Positions 8,613 to 17,053 of a stretch of 64,000 nt of DNA are shown one piece after another; position 1 is the first letter of the stretch; every line of letters begins with the position of its first letter. The translations under genes were made by a program, and so were the position numbers. A model generated the notes under the pieces. That model was not told where the DNA came from, searched no databases, and saw only the letters and a program-made list of their open reading frames with translations. This DNA comes from an uncultured Granulosicoccaceae bacterium (GTDB lineage Bacteria > Pseudomonadota > Gammaproteobacteria > Granulosicoccales > Granulosicoccaceae), in NCBI GenBank assembly GCA_937957915.1, contig CALGNZ010000036.1, forward strand, positions 62,001 through 126,000. Direction: 5' to 3'.

Positions 8613-8642
8613 ATAATAGTTCCTTATTTATCGTACGTTTAA
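8613..8642 (-). promoter_or_regulatory. Predicted sigma-70 promoter of rpoH
   Basis: On the minus strand TTAAAC (8637-8642), an 18-base spacer, then TATTAT (8613-8618). The -10 box matches the consensus at five of six positions, while the -35 is weak. Start of transcription would fall at the edge of the CIRCE operator. Confidence 0.5.
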
Positions 8643-8680
8643 CAGACATCTGTAATGCCAATTTGTTGCGTTGCGAATTC

Positions 8681-9595
8681 TCAATTCTCGATCAAAAAAT
8701 GTTGACTGGACAACATACTGCCCGGTCTAATTTTTCTAAGTATATGATTTAAAACATTAAAAATGCTTTGAAGTGCGGTGGCAGCGGCGAAACAAGCGGC
8801 CGCAACGCTGACGATGGCGAGTACGATTAAATGCGCGACAGGTAACGAATCGAGCAAAACCGTACTATAGGTAGATATGTCAGCGTAGTGCTCAAGCGTT
8901 TTGTAAAACACTGTGACCATCGCGGCCGCACCAATGGTTGCCAGCATCGTGATTAGCGCTGCACGGACGATATACGGACGTGAAATGGTGGTTGGTGTGG
9001 CACCAAGTTGACGTTGCAAGTTGATATTGGCGCTGTTGGATCTGAGTATTTCCCTTTTAATGGTGATCATGCAGGTCAGCGCAGCGGCCACCAGGGCGAA
9101 CAGAAACAGCACCAACGCCAGCTTTTTTGCTTTGTTGTGACTGCCGGCATTCCTTTTTAGCAGCTGTCGGTTGACCGATACGAAGGTGAATGCGCCTGAG
9201 TTTTCCAGAGTTCGTGCCAGCAAATCAGTCTGGTTTTCCGTCAGTGCCAGTGCAGGTTTTATTTCCAGAATCGCAGGAATGTTCTCATCGGCAGGTAAAA
9301 TGGTGACACGCTCTATTTGCGGGTTGTTAATCAAAGACTGCTTCAATGTTGCGACTACCGCTTCATTGCTATCTGTGGCAAAGGCGCTGATGTGTCGTCT
9401 GTCCTCCAGGTTAGCCGCTGCATTTTGCATAGTCAGCGCCAGTGCAACCAGAGTTACCGGTATCAGCAGTCCCACACTGAGAACGCAGAGTAACCTGAAT
9501 TGATTGCCAGTTTCGCGGCGCAAAACAGTGATGAGCTCGCTCATCGTTTGCCCACTGACAGTGGGAAAGTGCCGAGATTCCTTTTTATCCTTCAT
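8681..9595 (-). CDS. ftsX: Cell division protein FtsX
   Basis: Membrane partner of FtsE, which in other bacteria signals across the membrane to activate septal peptidoglycan hydrolases. The 304-residue protein has the FtsX layout: a cytoplasmic N terminus, helix 1 (about 34-57), a ~100-residue periplasmic loop, helix 2 (about 158-180), then two further helices (about 210-235 and 252-280). The segment LQRQLGATPTTISRPYIVRAAL matches the FtsX cytoplasmic coupling region. The gene follows ftsE with a 4-bp gap and is followed by rpoH. FtsX itself shows no sign of decay, although its FtsE partner lacks ATPase motifs. Confidence 0.92.
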   Translation of the reverse strand: MKDKKESRHFPTVSGQTMSELITVLRRETGNQFRLLCVLSVGLLIPVTLVALALTMQNAAANLEDRRHISAFATDSNEAVVATLKQSLINNPQIERVTILPADENIPAILEIKPALALTENQTDLLARTLENSGAFTFVSVNRQLLKRNAGSHNKAKKLALVLFLFALVAAALTCMITIKREILRSNSANINLQRQLGATPTTISRPYIVRAALITMLATIGAAAMVTVFYKTLEHYADISTYSTVLLDSLPVAHLIVLAIVSVAAACFAAATALQSIFNVLNHILRKIRPGSMLSSQHFLIEN

Positions 9596-9599
9596 CGCT

Positions 9600-10274
9600 T
9601 CAGACTAATCCGGTGGCTGTGCTTTCGTGTTGACTCAGGGATCCCCTAAAGGCCTGCAGCAAATGTGTAAAGTTGCGGCTGGGTGGTGTTTTACCAGTTA
9701 TCATAAGTACGGTTGCTCCGCCGGCGTTGGCGGTTTCGAGCATGCCGAAGATCAAGTCCTGTTTTTCCTTGTCGGGCTCTGCCTCCGGGTAGTCCGCCAG
9801 AATGGTTTGTGGATTGTGGATGGTCGCTCTGGCACAGGCCACCAGCCGCAATTTTGCCGTATCCAATTGCCGCACCAGGCGGTTTGCATCTTCTATTAGA
9901 CGAGCTTCCTCTAGTTTGTCAGCAATACGCTCACGCATGGCTTTTCGATCAAAACCGGCGATCTGCAAGGGTAACGCCAGATTTTCTATGACGGTCCGAT
10001 TGCCAGCGAGATTGGGCTTGAATTCCAGCCAGCCTATGTTTCGACGTAAAAAGGGGACACGGGCCTCAGCAAGATTGCTGACATCAATACCGTTGATAAT
10101 GACAGTGCCGCGATCAGGTTGCTCATACCCCATTATTAGCCGCACCAGCGCGTTGCCGGTAGGCTCAGAATCTACCTGGAGGGCCGCGTAGGAACCTTTC
10201 GGAAGAATCATGGTGGCTTCGCGCAAAGCAGTTTTGCCCGCGCTCAGTTTGGTTACTTTGCTCAGGTGAATCAT
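9600..10274 (-). CDS. ftsE: Degenerate FtsE: ABC ATPase-like protein lacking all ATPase motifs
   Basis: Position between ftsY and ftsX and segments such as VPFLRRNIGW, ENLALPLQIAG and ALVRLIMGYEQPDRGTVIING identify it as FtsE, which normally energises FtsX. The catalytic motifs are gone. Walker A (usually GxSGAGKST) reads DSEPTGNA, with Gly for Lys and Asn for Ser. The Q-loop Gln is lost (WLEFKPNL). The LSGGEQQR signature reads LDTAKLRL. Walker B DEPTG reads DYPEAE, losing the catalytic Glu, and the switch His (ATHD) reads ITGK. The frame is intact and full length, so this is a conserved pseudo-ATPase rather than a broken gene. I chose ATG 10274, because family members begin at MI; an upstream in-frame ATG exists at 10304. 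Confidence 0.88.
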   Translation of the reverse strand: MIHLSKVTKLSAGKTALREATMILPKGSYAALQVDSEPTGNALVRLIMGYEQPDRGTVIINGIDVSNLAEARVPFLRRNIGWLEFKPNLAGNRTVIENLALPLQIAGFDRKAMRERIADKLEEARLIEDANRLVRQLDTAKLRLVACARATIHNPQTILADYPEAEPDKEKQDLIFGMLETANAGGATVLMITGKTPPSRNFTHLLQAFRGSLSQHESTATGLV

Positions 10275-10372
10275 GCCCGCAACGCCCTGCATTTTTATCC
10301 GCAATACTCAGGGTAACTATAGACGTTGCAATCACAACCGCAACTGCCTCGCTGGTTGCGCGCGTACGCGAA

Positions 10373-11398
10373 CTATGCGCTTTCCGCATTCGAGTCAAGC
10401 AGTGCTTCGACATAGTCTTCCGCCAGGAAGACCCGTAAATCATAGATGCCTTCACCCACGCCGATAAAACGGATGGGCAGTTTCAATTCATTGGCCAGAG
10501 TAAACACCATGCCGCCCTTGGCAGTGCCGTCGAGCTTGGTAATTGCCAGACCAGTCACATCCACAGCATCGCCGAACTCGCGTGCCTGATTGAGTCCGTT
10601 CTGACCAGTGGTACCGTCGAGCACGAGCAGTGTTTCATGAGGAGCGCTGTCATCCAACTTGCGTAGCACGCGGGATACCTTGCTCAACTCATCCATCAGG
10701 CCAGACTGAGTGTGCAGGCGGCCCGCGGTATCTGCTATGAGTACATCGATACCCCGCGCGGTTGCTGCTTGCAATGCATCAAAAATAACTGATGCCGAAT
10801 CGGCACCGCTGCCTTGTGCGATTACCGGAATATTGTTTCTGTCTCCCCAGGTCTGCAGCTGTTCGACAGCAGCGGCGCGGAAGGTGTCTCCGGCTGCCAG
10901 CATCACAGTTTTGCCACCGTTTTGAAGTTGACGAGCAATTTTACCAATGGTAGTGGTTTTACCTGCGCCATTCACACCGACCACAAGTAACACGAATGGT
11001 TTGTCTGACTCCGGAATTTCCAGTGGTAACTCAACGGGCTTTAACACGTCAATCAACTCAGATCGCAGAACGCCTGGCAGGTCAGCGTCGCTGTTGCGTC
11101 GAGCGACGGCGCTTACTTTGTCGATAATGCTCGCGGCGGTCGGCACGCTGATATCGCTCATAATCAGCTGTGATTCCAGATCTTCGAGCAGCTCATCATC
11201 GATCTGGCTTTTGCCAGTCAGGAAGCCAAGCAGGCCCGATGTAAAACGGCTGCGTGTTTTTTCCAGTTTTTTATCGAGGCGCTCGTCAGCGTCAGCGGTC
11301 GCTGGTACTGGCTGCACTGCCTCTGTCGCATCAACTGGGTCGTGATCGGCAGCGGTCTTTGCCTTGCCCTTTCGGTTTAGGAAACTGAATATGCCCAT
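10373..11398 (-). CDS. ftsY: Signal recognition particle receptor FtsY
   Basis: SRP GTPase that docks ribosome-SRP complexes at the inner membrane. In 341 residues it has a charged N-terminal A domain (shorter than in E. coli), the N domain, and a G domain with VVGVNGAGKTTT (G1), AGDTFRAAAVEQL (G2), IADTAGRLHTQ (G3) and ITKLDGTAKGG (G4), ending in the conserved GVGEGIYDLRVF. Start ATG at 11398 gives the expected MGIFSFLNRK amphipathic start. It is the first gene of ftsY-ftsE-ftsX, separated from ftsE by ~100 bp. Confidence 0.98.
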   Translation of the reverse strand: MGIFSFLNRKGKAKTAADHDPVDATEAVQPVPATADADERLDKKLEKTRSRFTSGLLGFLTGKSQIDDELLEDLESQLIMSDISVPTAASIIDKVSAVARRNSDADLPGVLRSELIDVLKPVELPLEIPESDKPFVLLVVGVNGAGKTTTIGKIARQLQNGGKTVMLAAGDTFRAAAVEQLQTWGDRNNIPVIAQGSGADSASVIFDALQAATARGIDVLIADTAGRLHTQSGLMDELSKVSRVLRKLDDSAPHETLLVLDGTTGQNGLNQAREFGDAVDVTGLAITKLDGTAKGGMVFTLANELKLPIRFIGVGEGIYDLRVFLAEDYVEALLDSNAESA

Positions 11399-11624
11399 AA
11401 AAGTATCATGTAGTGGTGCGGCTGTCGGTTTTCCAGTAAATGCGAGACCGGCTTTGGTAAATTATCGTAATCCCGTGGACGCTTAGGGTGTTTATTAAAA
11501 ACACAGTAGGTTCAGAGCAGGGCGGGAAGGTATAAGAACATGCGCTATCGTATCACTAGGTAATATAAACATGGGTGAATTAGTTGATTCGTTTACCAAA
11601 ACCATGACTTTGGGATCTTAATCC

Positions 11625-12212
11625 TTGGCAAGCCAGAAACACAATAAGGTTCGGATCATAGCTGGCCGGTTCCGCGGTCGGAATATCACATTTGCAGATA
11701 GTCCGGGGTTGCGACCAACCGGTGACCGACTGCGTGAGATGCTGTTCTCATGGCTTCAGCCATACATAGTCGAGAGCAGGGTACTGGATTTATTTGCTGG
11801 AAGTGGTGCACTGGGCTTTGAAGCGGTCTCCCGCGGTGCAGCGCAAGTGACAATGGTCGAAAAGTCGCGCAAAGTCTGCGCGGTGTTACGGCAGAATGCA
11901 GCGCAACTTGAGGCAGACGACATCACTATTATCTGCGCAGATGCTCTGGACTTGCTAAGTGGCACTGTCAAAAGCAATCGTGACGGGGCTATCGGTCCAG
12001 CCGATATTGTTTTTGTTGATCCGCCTTTTGGTGAGCGTCTGCACCAGACGGTTATCGACGAGCTGAGCCGGAGCCAACAAGTAGTACAACATTCGTTGGT
12101 AGTTATCGAGAGTGACAGGCGCGCAGACCAATGCACAGTTCCAGCAGCCTGGCTGCTGCTGAGAGAAAAAGTGGCAGGCGAAGTGCGCCTGCAGCTTTTT
12201 CAGATTCAATAA
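11625..12212 (+). CDS. rsmD: 16S rRNA (guanine-966-N2)-methyltransferase RsmD
   Basis: SAM-dependent enzyme that methylates G966 of 16S rRNA. Visible motifs: N-terminal VRIIAGRFRGRNI, LRPTGDRLREMLFSWL, SAM-binding LDLFAGSGALGFEA, and catalytic VDPPFG at about residue 130. Length (195 residues) is normal. The start is TTG at 11625, because an in-frame stop lies 6 bp upstream and no ATG is available. It is divergent from ftsY and followed by coaD, the usual arrangement in this class. Confidence 0.95.
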   Translation: MASQKHNKVRIIAGRFRGRNITFADSPGLRPTGDRLREMLFSWLQPYIVESRVLDLFAGSGALGFEAVSRGAAQVTMVEKSRKVCAVLRQNAAQLEADDITIICADALDLLSGTVKSNRDGAIGPADIVFVDPPFGERLHQTVIDELSRSQQVVQHSLVVIESDRRADQCTVPAAWLLLREKVAGEVRLQLFQIQ

Positions 12213-12276
12213 AAAGCAGATTGCAGCCAGGTAACCTGCGTGCAATGATGCGGACACTAATAAGAGGGCGCTGATT

Positions 12277-12756
12277 GTGCAGATAACAGCAATATACCCA
12301 GGAACGTTTGATCCGGTGACACTCGGGCATATCGATGTCGCGACACGGGCCAGCAAAATATTCGACAAGCTAATCGTCGCCGTAGCGGCGAGTCCGGGCA
12401 AAGAGCCCCACTTTGATCTGCAACAGCGCAGCGAGATGGCAGAGAAGGTACTGGCTCACTGTGGCAATGTCAGCGTTCAGCCATTTACCGGGCTACTGGT
12501 CAATTTTGCAACGGATGTCGGTGCAAGTGTCATTGTGCGCGGGCTTCGAGCAGTCTCAGATTTTGAGTACGAGGCACAACTGGCAAATTTGAATCGTCAG
12601 TTGAACAGTGACGTCGAAACTGTTTTTGTCGGCGCCGCCAGTGAATACACATTTGTATCATCCAGTATGGTTCGCGAAATAGCAGGCCTTGGTGGCGATG
12701 TATCGCAATTTGTGGATCCACTGGTAGAAGCTGCGCTTTTAAAGAAGCGGCAGTAG
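12277..12756 (+). CDS. coaD: Phosphopantetheine adenylyltransferase
   Basis: Cytoplasmic enzyme of coenzyme A synthesis, joining 4'-phosphopantetheine and ATP to form dephospho-CoA. The 159-residue protein begins YPGTFDPVTLGHIDVATRA, containing the TxGH nucleotidyl-transferase signature, and has RGLRAVSDFEYE and the ATP-contact EYTFVSSSMVREIA. Start is GTG at 12277. It lies 64 bp after rsmD, and probably the two are co-transcribed. Confidence 0.97.
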   Translation: MQITAIYPGTFDPVTLGHIDVATRASKIFDKLIVAVAASPGKEPHFDLQQRSEMAEKVLAHCGNVSVQPFTGLLVNFATDVGASVIVRGLRAVSDFEYEAQLANLNRQLNSDVETVFVGAASEYTFVSSSMVREIAGLGGDVSQFVDPLVEAALLKKRQ

Positions 12757-12777
12757 TTAAGGCTCCGCCTTGATTGA

Positions 12778-13113
<336 letters not shown>

Positions 13114-13191
13114 AACCTTATGGTTACGGATGCTTTGAGAGCGAGCTGATTAACGCGGATAAATCAAAAGCAAAGGCTTTGCGTTTCCAAT

Positions 13192-14004
13192 TCAATGTTG
13201 ACAGCTTGCACAGTAGAACGTTGATCGCTGCCCGATTGTTTTCATTTTGACTTCCGTTTTACATCTTCTGCACGGTTCACCACCGCGGCCATAGACATTC
13301 AGCGTTTGTTGGAAGTAACCGGGTGCGCCGTCGCTGTTGACGAAGTCCCTGAGTGTGGTGCCGCCCTGTTCTATTGCAGCTGCGAGTACCTGTTTTATTG
13401 ATGCGACGATGGCTCCGGATTGTGCTCGAGTGATTCGTCCGGCTGCCACACCTGGTCTGACGCCGGCGAGAAATAGCGATTCACTGGCGTAGATATTACC
13501 GACACCAACAACGATATGGCTGTCCATAATCAGGTTTTTTATAGCGATTTTGCGTTTGCGTGTCGCTCGATGCAGGTGTTCGCTATCGAATTGATCAGCC
13601 AGTGGCTCCGGCCCCAGTTTGCTGATAAGTATATGATCGTCCACGCGGTCGGCAGTCCACAATACGGCACCGAATCGCCGCGGGTCGTGGTAACGCATCA
13701 GCTTGCCTGTGGATAGCCTGAATTCCACGTGATCATGTTTGCGTCGAGGTTCGTCGTGGTTGACGATTCTTAAGCTGCCCGACATACCCAGGTGAATAAT
13801 AATGTGTCCGGCGTCGGTATTGATGATCAGATACTTGGCGCGACGCTGGAGCGACAGCACTGGCACCTGCTTCAGCGTTATGAGTTCAGCGGAAACTGGC
13901 CATCGTAATTTCGGTTGTGACACTGTTACCGCTTCAATCCGATGGTTTTGCAGATGCGGTGCAATACCGCGCAGTGTTGTTTCTACTTCCGGGAGCTCTG
14001 GCAT
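13192..14004 (-). CDS. mutM: Formamidopyrimidine-DNA glycosylase (8-oxoguanine repair)
   Basis: Base-excision repair enzyme removing 8-oxoguanine and formamidopyrimidines. The catalytic N terminus MPELPEVETTLRG (Pro2, Glu3), the Lys-containing RRAKYLII loop, the H2TH region VGVGNIYASE, and a C-terminal zinc finger with two CxxC pairs (CRRC and CASC, 16 residues apart) are all present. Length 270 is normal. It lies 63 bp after the DUF4340 gene and may be read with the ABC operon upstream of it. Confidence 0.98.
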   Translation of the reverse strand: MPELPEVETTLRGIAPHLQNHRIEAVTVSQPKLRWPVSAELITLKQVPVLSLQRRAKYLIINTDAGHIIIHLGMSGSLRIVNHDEPRRKHDHVEFRLSTGKLMRYHDPRRFGAVLWTADRVDDHILISKLGPEPLADQFDSEHLHRATRKRKIAIKNLIMDSHIVVGVGNIYASESLFLAGVRPGVAAGRITRAQSGAIVASIKQVLAAAIEQGGTTLRDFVNSDGAPGYFQQTLNVYGRGGEPCRRCKTEVKMKTIGQRSTFYCASCQH

Positions 14005-14067
14005 AGTTCTGATGGGTCAGGTTCGCAACGGCAGTGTGGCAATGCGTGCTGCGGTGTACGCGAGTTT

Positions 14068-14916
14068 TCAGCAGTATACACAGATCCCGAGCGTACTTGC
14101 CTGCTCCTGGCTAATCAGATAGGCGAACTTTGAATCTTTGGGGTGCAGCGCTATAAGCTGTTGATAGTGAGCGATTTCAAAGTGTTTTTTTGTGTCATCA
14201 GTGTGTTTGGTGGCGGCAGTAATCGTAGCTGTGCCTATCGGTGGCTGTTCGAGTATGTCCGCGTCAATGACTGCCAGTGCGTCGAGGTCGCTCCAGTGAG
14301 AGAGCTGCTCTACGGTTGCGGTTGCGGTTGCGGTGCCGGCGGTTTTGTCGTCGGCCGCACTGGCGTTGGCCGTGTTGCTGGCGTTAGTCTGATGTAAAAC
14401 AAGATCAACCGATGTAACCGATTTTGTAATATTCAAATTGGTAAAGGTGGACTTAGGCGATTGCAGCATTGGCACAATATGGTCCGCCTGCAAGTACACT
14501 TTGTTATTTGCTGACACGTAGCGAAGTTGACTGACCGGCTCAATATCCCCAAGCAGAAAAAGGTTGTTATCTACACTGAGTTCAACCGGATCCGGGAAAG
14601 CCGCTGGCTCATTGCCAAAGATGTGTTTTAAATCATCAGCACTATAACTGCGATTAGTTTGATTATTTGACTCGAGCAACAGTGACACACGAGACGTGAT
14701 GGCCGGGGCGTAAAACGGATGCGTTACCTGCCATTCGTCATCTGTTTTTAGCAAGGTAAGTAAGACCTTATCCTGGTACTTAACTTCAATGGTGCGCGCA
14801 TCGTTGAACGGGTATATAGCGGGCTGGTGATCCACCTGGTTGTATAAGACGCCATCACTGATGGCACCAATGATCAATACCAGAGCGATAATCGCAAGGT
14901 TACGATTAGAGAGCAC
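14068..14916 (-). CDS. DUF4340-type membrane-anchored protein of a Gld-like ABC system
   Basis: A 282-residue protein with one N-terminal membrane helix (about residues 7-24) and an extracytoplasmic beta-rich region with features of DUF4340 (VEVKY-like strand, DDEWQVTHPFYAPA, LGDIEPVSQLRYV). A Thr/Ala-rich linker sits at about residues 180-205. It starts 2 bp after the GldG-like gene, so it is the fourth gene of the ABC operon. DUF4340 proteins regularly follow gldA-gldF-gldG homologues, and their function is not established. I infer a periplasmic partner of the complex. Confidence 0.75.
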   Translation of the reverse strand: MLSNRNLAIIALVLIIGAISDGVLYNQVDHQPAIYPFNDARTIEVKYQDKVLLTLLKTDDEWQVTHPFYAPAITSRVSLLLESNNQTNRSYSADDLKHIFGNEPAAFPDPVELSVDNNLFLLGDIEPVSQLRYVSANNKVYLQADHIVPMLQSPKSTFTNLNITKSVTSVDLVLHQTNASNTANASAADDKTAGTATATATVEQLSHWSDLDALAVIDADILEQPPIGTATITAATKHTDDTKKHFEIAHYQQLIALHPKDSKFAYLISQEQASTLGICVYC

Positions 14917-14918
14917 GA

Positions 14919-16310
14919 TTAGCCGTGCGTCCGTGTGTACCAGACCCGTGTTGCGCCCGCGAACATAAACCCGGGTAACAACAGCAGACTAAACAGAGCA
15001 AGTGCCAGAATCCGGCCCGGTGTCAGGCTGATTTGTGCGTCCGGCTTTTGCGGGTACGTAATGTTAATCATTGCCGCATCGTCGGTTGCCCAATTGAACA
15101 AACGGCTGGCCAGATCGCGATTGCCTCCGTTGCCAATCCATGCATCGGCAAGGAAATCACCGTCGCCGGCAACGATAACTCGTTGTGATCTGTCTGACTT
15201 GTTGCGCTCCAGCGCAATGATCAGCGGGAAAGGACCGGCGATTTCCGCGCTGCCTTCATCAAAGGCGACTTCACCACTGAGTGCGCCGGTCTCTGTCCAT
15301 GCGTGTTCACCTGCCTGCACCAATGCCGCAGCAAGCCATTCTCTGTTCGGCTGCAGGTCGAGCCCGGTCGCCTGCGGAAACAGCGTGACAGAAGCCAGAT
15401 CTGCGGTTGCTTCGTGCGGTGAATAGGTTTTGGCGATCGCAAAATCGGGTCGGTCAACGGACAAATTTTGTGTCGCCAAATCTACCACCACACCCGGCAA
15501 GCGCCTGACTCCGAGTTCGAGTGCGACTGCTTTTAATCCATCGTCTGCGTTAGGTTCGGTTAGCCACAGCAAGTTGCCACCGCGTGACAGGTAGTCCAGC
15601 ACCATTGCAGTTTCACCGGGCAGGTAGCGGTGTATCGGACTGGCAATAACCAGCAGTCCATCATCAACGGCAATCTCTTGCTGGTCGGTTAGATCGATGG
15701 TTTCCACGTGGAATCCGGAGCTGACCAGTTGGCTGCTGATAACACCGATATCGCCACCGTTTTGACTGCTGGCTGACCGCTCGCCATGGCCGGTGATAAA
15801 TGTTGCCACCCTGGTCTTGTTTCGGGCCAGCCGTTGCAGCGCCGAGGTAATAGCAATCTCCGAGATCTGGGTGATGCGTTGCGTTTTATCGTTGTGGCGG
15901 AAAATTATCTCTCCGCCCGGTGCGATGTTAAGGGCCCGGGTTTCGGCCGGGTTTAGTGCCGGGTCAATGAACTCAATGTTGAGATCCGGTTTGTGTCTGG
16001 CGTATTTTTGTAACAACCGGTCGATCTGTGTTCGATACTCATCGTTGGGTGAGATATAAACCTCAACGTTGACAGGTTCGCCTGTACGACCTGTGTTGCC
16101 AGACTCCGCTGTACTACCTGCGGTATCAAACAGGCTCAGGACCTGAATGCTTTGCGGCAACAAGGTGTGGCGTCCGGTTGCTGTTAAATCGGATTGCACA
16201 AAGTGCCGCTGACCTAACAGCACAACGACAGCGCTGATTGTAATAACGAGCACTGCCCGGACGATTTGCCCGTTCGCGATAAACTGACCTAACCTGTTAA
16301 ACTTATTCAT
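14919..16310 (-). CDS. GldG-like auxiliary component of ABC transporter
   Basis: A 463-residue protein with a helix near the N terminus and another near the C terminus (about residues 430-452), and between them an extracytoplasmic domain resembling the GldG / ABC_transp_aux family (VEVYISPNDEYRTQIDRLL, IEFIDPALNP, ITGHGERS, LVIASP, MVLDYLSRGGNLLWL). I chose ATG 16310 because it forms an ATGA overlap with the permease stop; an upstream in-frame start at 16331 would overlap more. In Bacteroidetes such proteins belong to the gliding apparatus. In proteobacteria the substrate is unknown. Confidence 0.85.
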   Translation of the reverse strand: MNKFNRLGQFIANGQIVRAVLVITISAVVVLLGQRHFVQSDLTATGRHTLLPQSIQVLSLFDTAGSTAESGNTGRTGEPVNVEVYISPNDEYRTQIDRLLQKYARHKPDLNIEFIDPALNPAETRALNIAPGGEIIFRHNDKTQRITQISEIAITSALQRLARNKTRVATFITGHGERSASSQNGGDIGVISSQLVSSGFHVETIDLTDQQEIAVDDGLLVIASPIHRYLPGETAMVLDYLSRGGNLLWLTEPNADDGLKAVALELGVRRLPGVVVDLATQNLSVDRPDFAIAKTYSPHEATADLASVTLFPQATGLDLQPNREWLAAALVQAGEHAWTETGALSGEVAFDEGSAEIAGPFPLIIALERNKSDRSQRVIVAGDGDFLADAWIGNGGNRDLASRLFNWATDDAAMINITYPQKPDAQISLTPGRILALALFSLLLLPGFMFAGATRVWYTRTHG

Positions 16311-17053
16311 GCTGTTTTTACCGCTGAGCATCTGACCAGGTTAATGCGAAGTGTGGTGAGGTAGAGCAATACGCCGCAGCTACAAATAAAATAGAGGGCA
16401 TCTCGCGTATCAAATAGCCCCTGCATAAAACTGTTCAAATGGGTGGATGGCGACAGTGCTGCGGTAAAGCTGCCGGCGGCGCCGGCTGCGGCAAGCCATA
16501 ATAGCAACAGCGTTGCAAAGCCAAGGAATGCGGCCAGTGCCGGGCGGCGGGTAAGCGAGGAATACAATAGTGACAGTGCAGTAGCCATGGCTACAAACGC
16601 CGCCAGACCTGCAAAGGCGGTGAGCAGGTGTCCATCGTCAAGGTTGATCAATGGTGACAGACTACACACCATTAGCAGACTCGTAGCGAGCAACAGATAC
16701 TGAAAAAGCAGGGCGCCGAGAAATTTTCCACCGACTATCTGGCTAGCGCTTATCGGCGCGCTTGCCCACATGCCTCTCTGATACGGTGCGTCGCCGGCGA
16801 ACAGACTCATGCACAGCAATGGCGTGGCCAGCATTAAAACAATACTGGCTGGTGCCAGAAAATGTATCACCAGATACGCCGTCAGGCCGGTTGTCGGTGC
16901 GTTGACCGCGAGTTCTGCCTGCACCGTGTTGAAGCGATCGATAGCCGCCAAAAAAAGCCAGCTGAAAATGAGCTGCGTTAGTCCGGCTGCGATCCAGGCA
17001 AAGGGTGATCGGCTTAGTAAGCGCAGTTCGTGCGCGGCGATCATTCTGATCAT
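16307..17053 (-). CDS. GldF-like ABC transporter permease
   Basis: A 248-residue integral membrane protein with about six helices, an ABC-2 type permease layout, and the conserved GldF-like segment MSLFAGDAPYQRGMWASAPISASQIVGGKFLGAL. It overlaps both neighbours by 4 bp (ATGA junctions), which shows tight translational coupling with the ATPase and the GldG-like gene. With them it should form an inner-membrane ABC complex. The substrate cannot be read from the sequence. Confidence 0.87.
   Translation of the reverse strand: MIRMIAAHELRLLSRSPFAWIAAGLTQLIFSWLFLAAIDRFNTVQAELAVNAPTTGLTAYLVIHFLAPASIVLMLATPLLCMSLFAGDAPYQRGMWASAPISASQIVGGKFLGALLFQYLLLATSLLMVCSLSPLINLDDGHLLTAFAGLAAFVAMATALSLLYSSLTRRPALAAFLGFATLLLLWLAAAGAAGSFTAALSPSTHLNSFMQGLFDTRDALYFICSCGVLLYLTTLRINLVRCSAVKTA

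Noticed and set aside
12174-12200. Hairpin plus T run near the end of rsmD (GCAGGCG / CGCCTGC)
   Set aside because: Lies inside the coding sequence and coaD follows on the same strand; likely coincidental.
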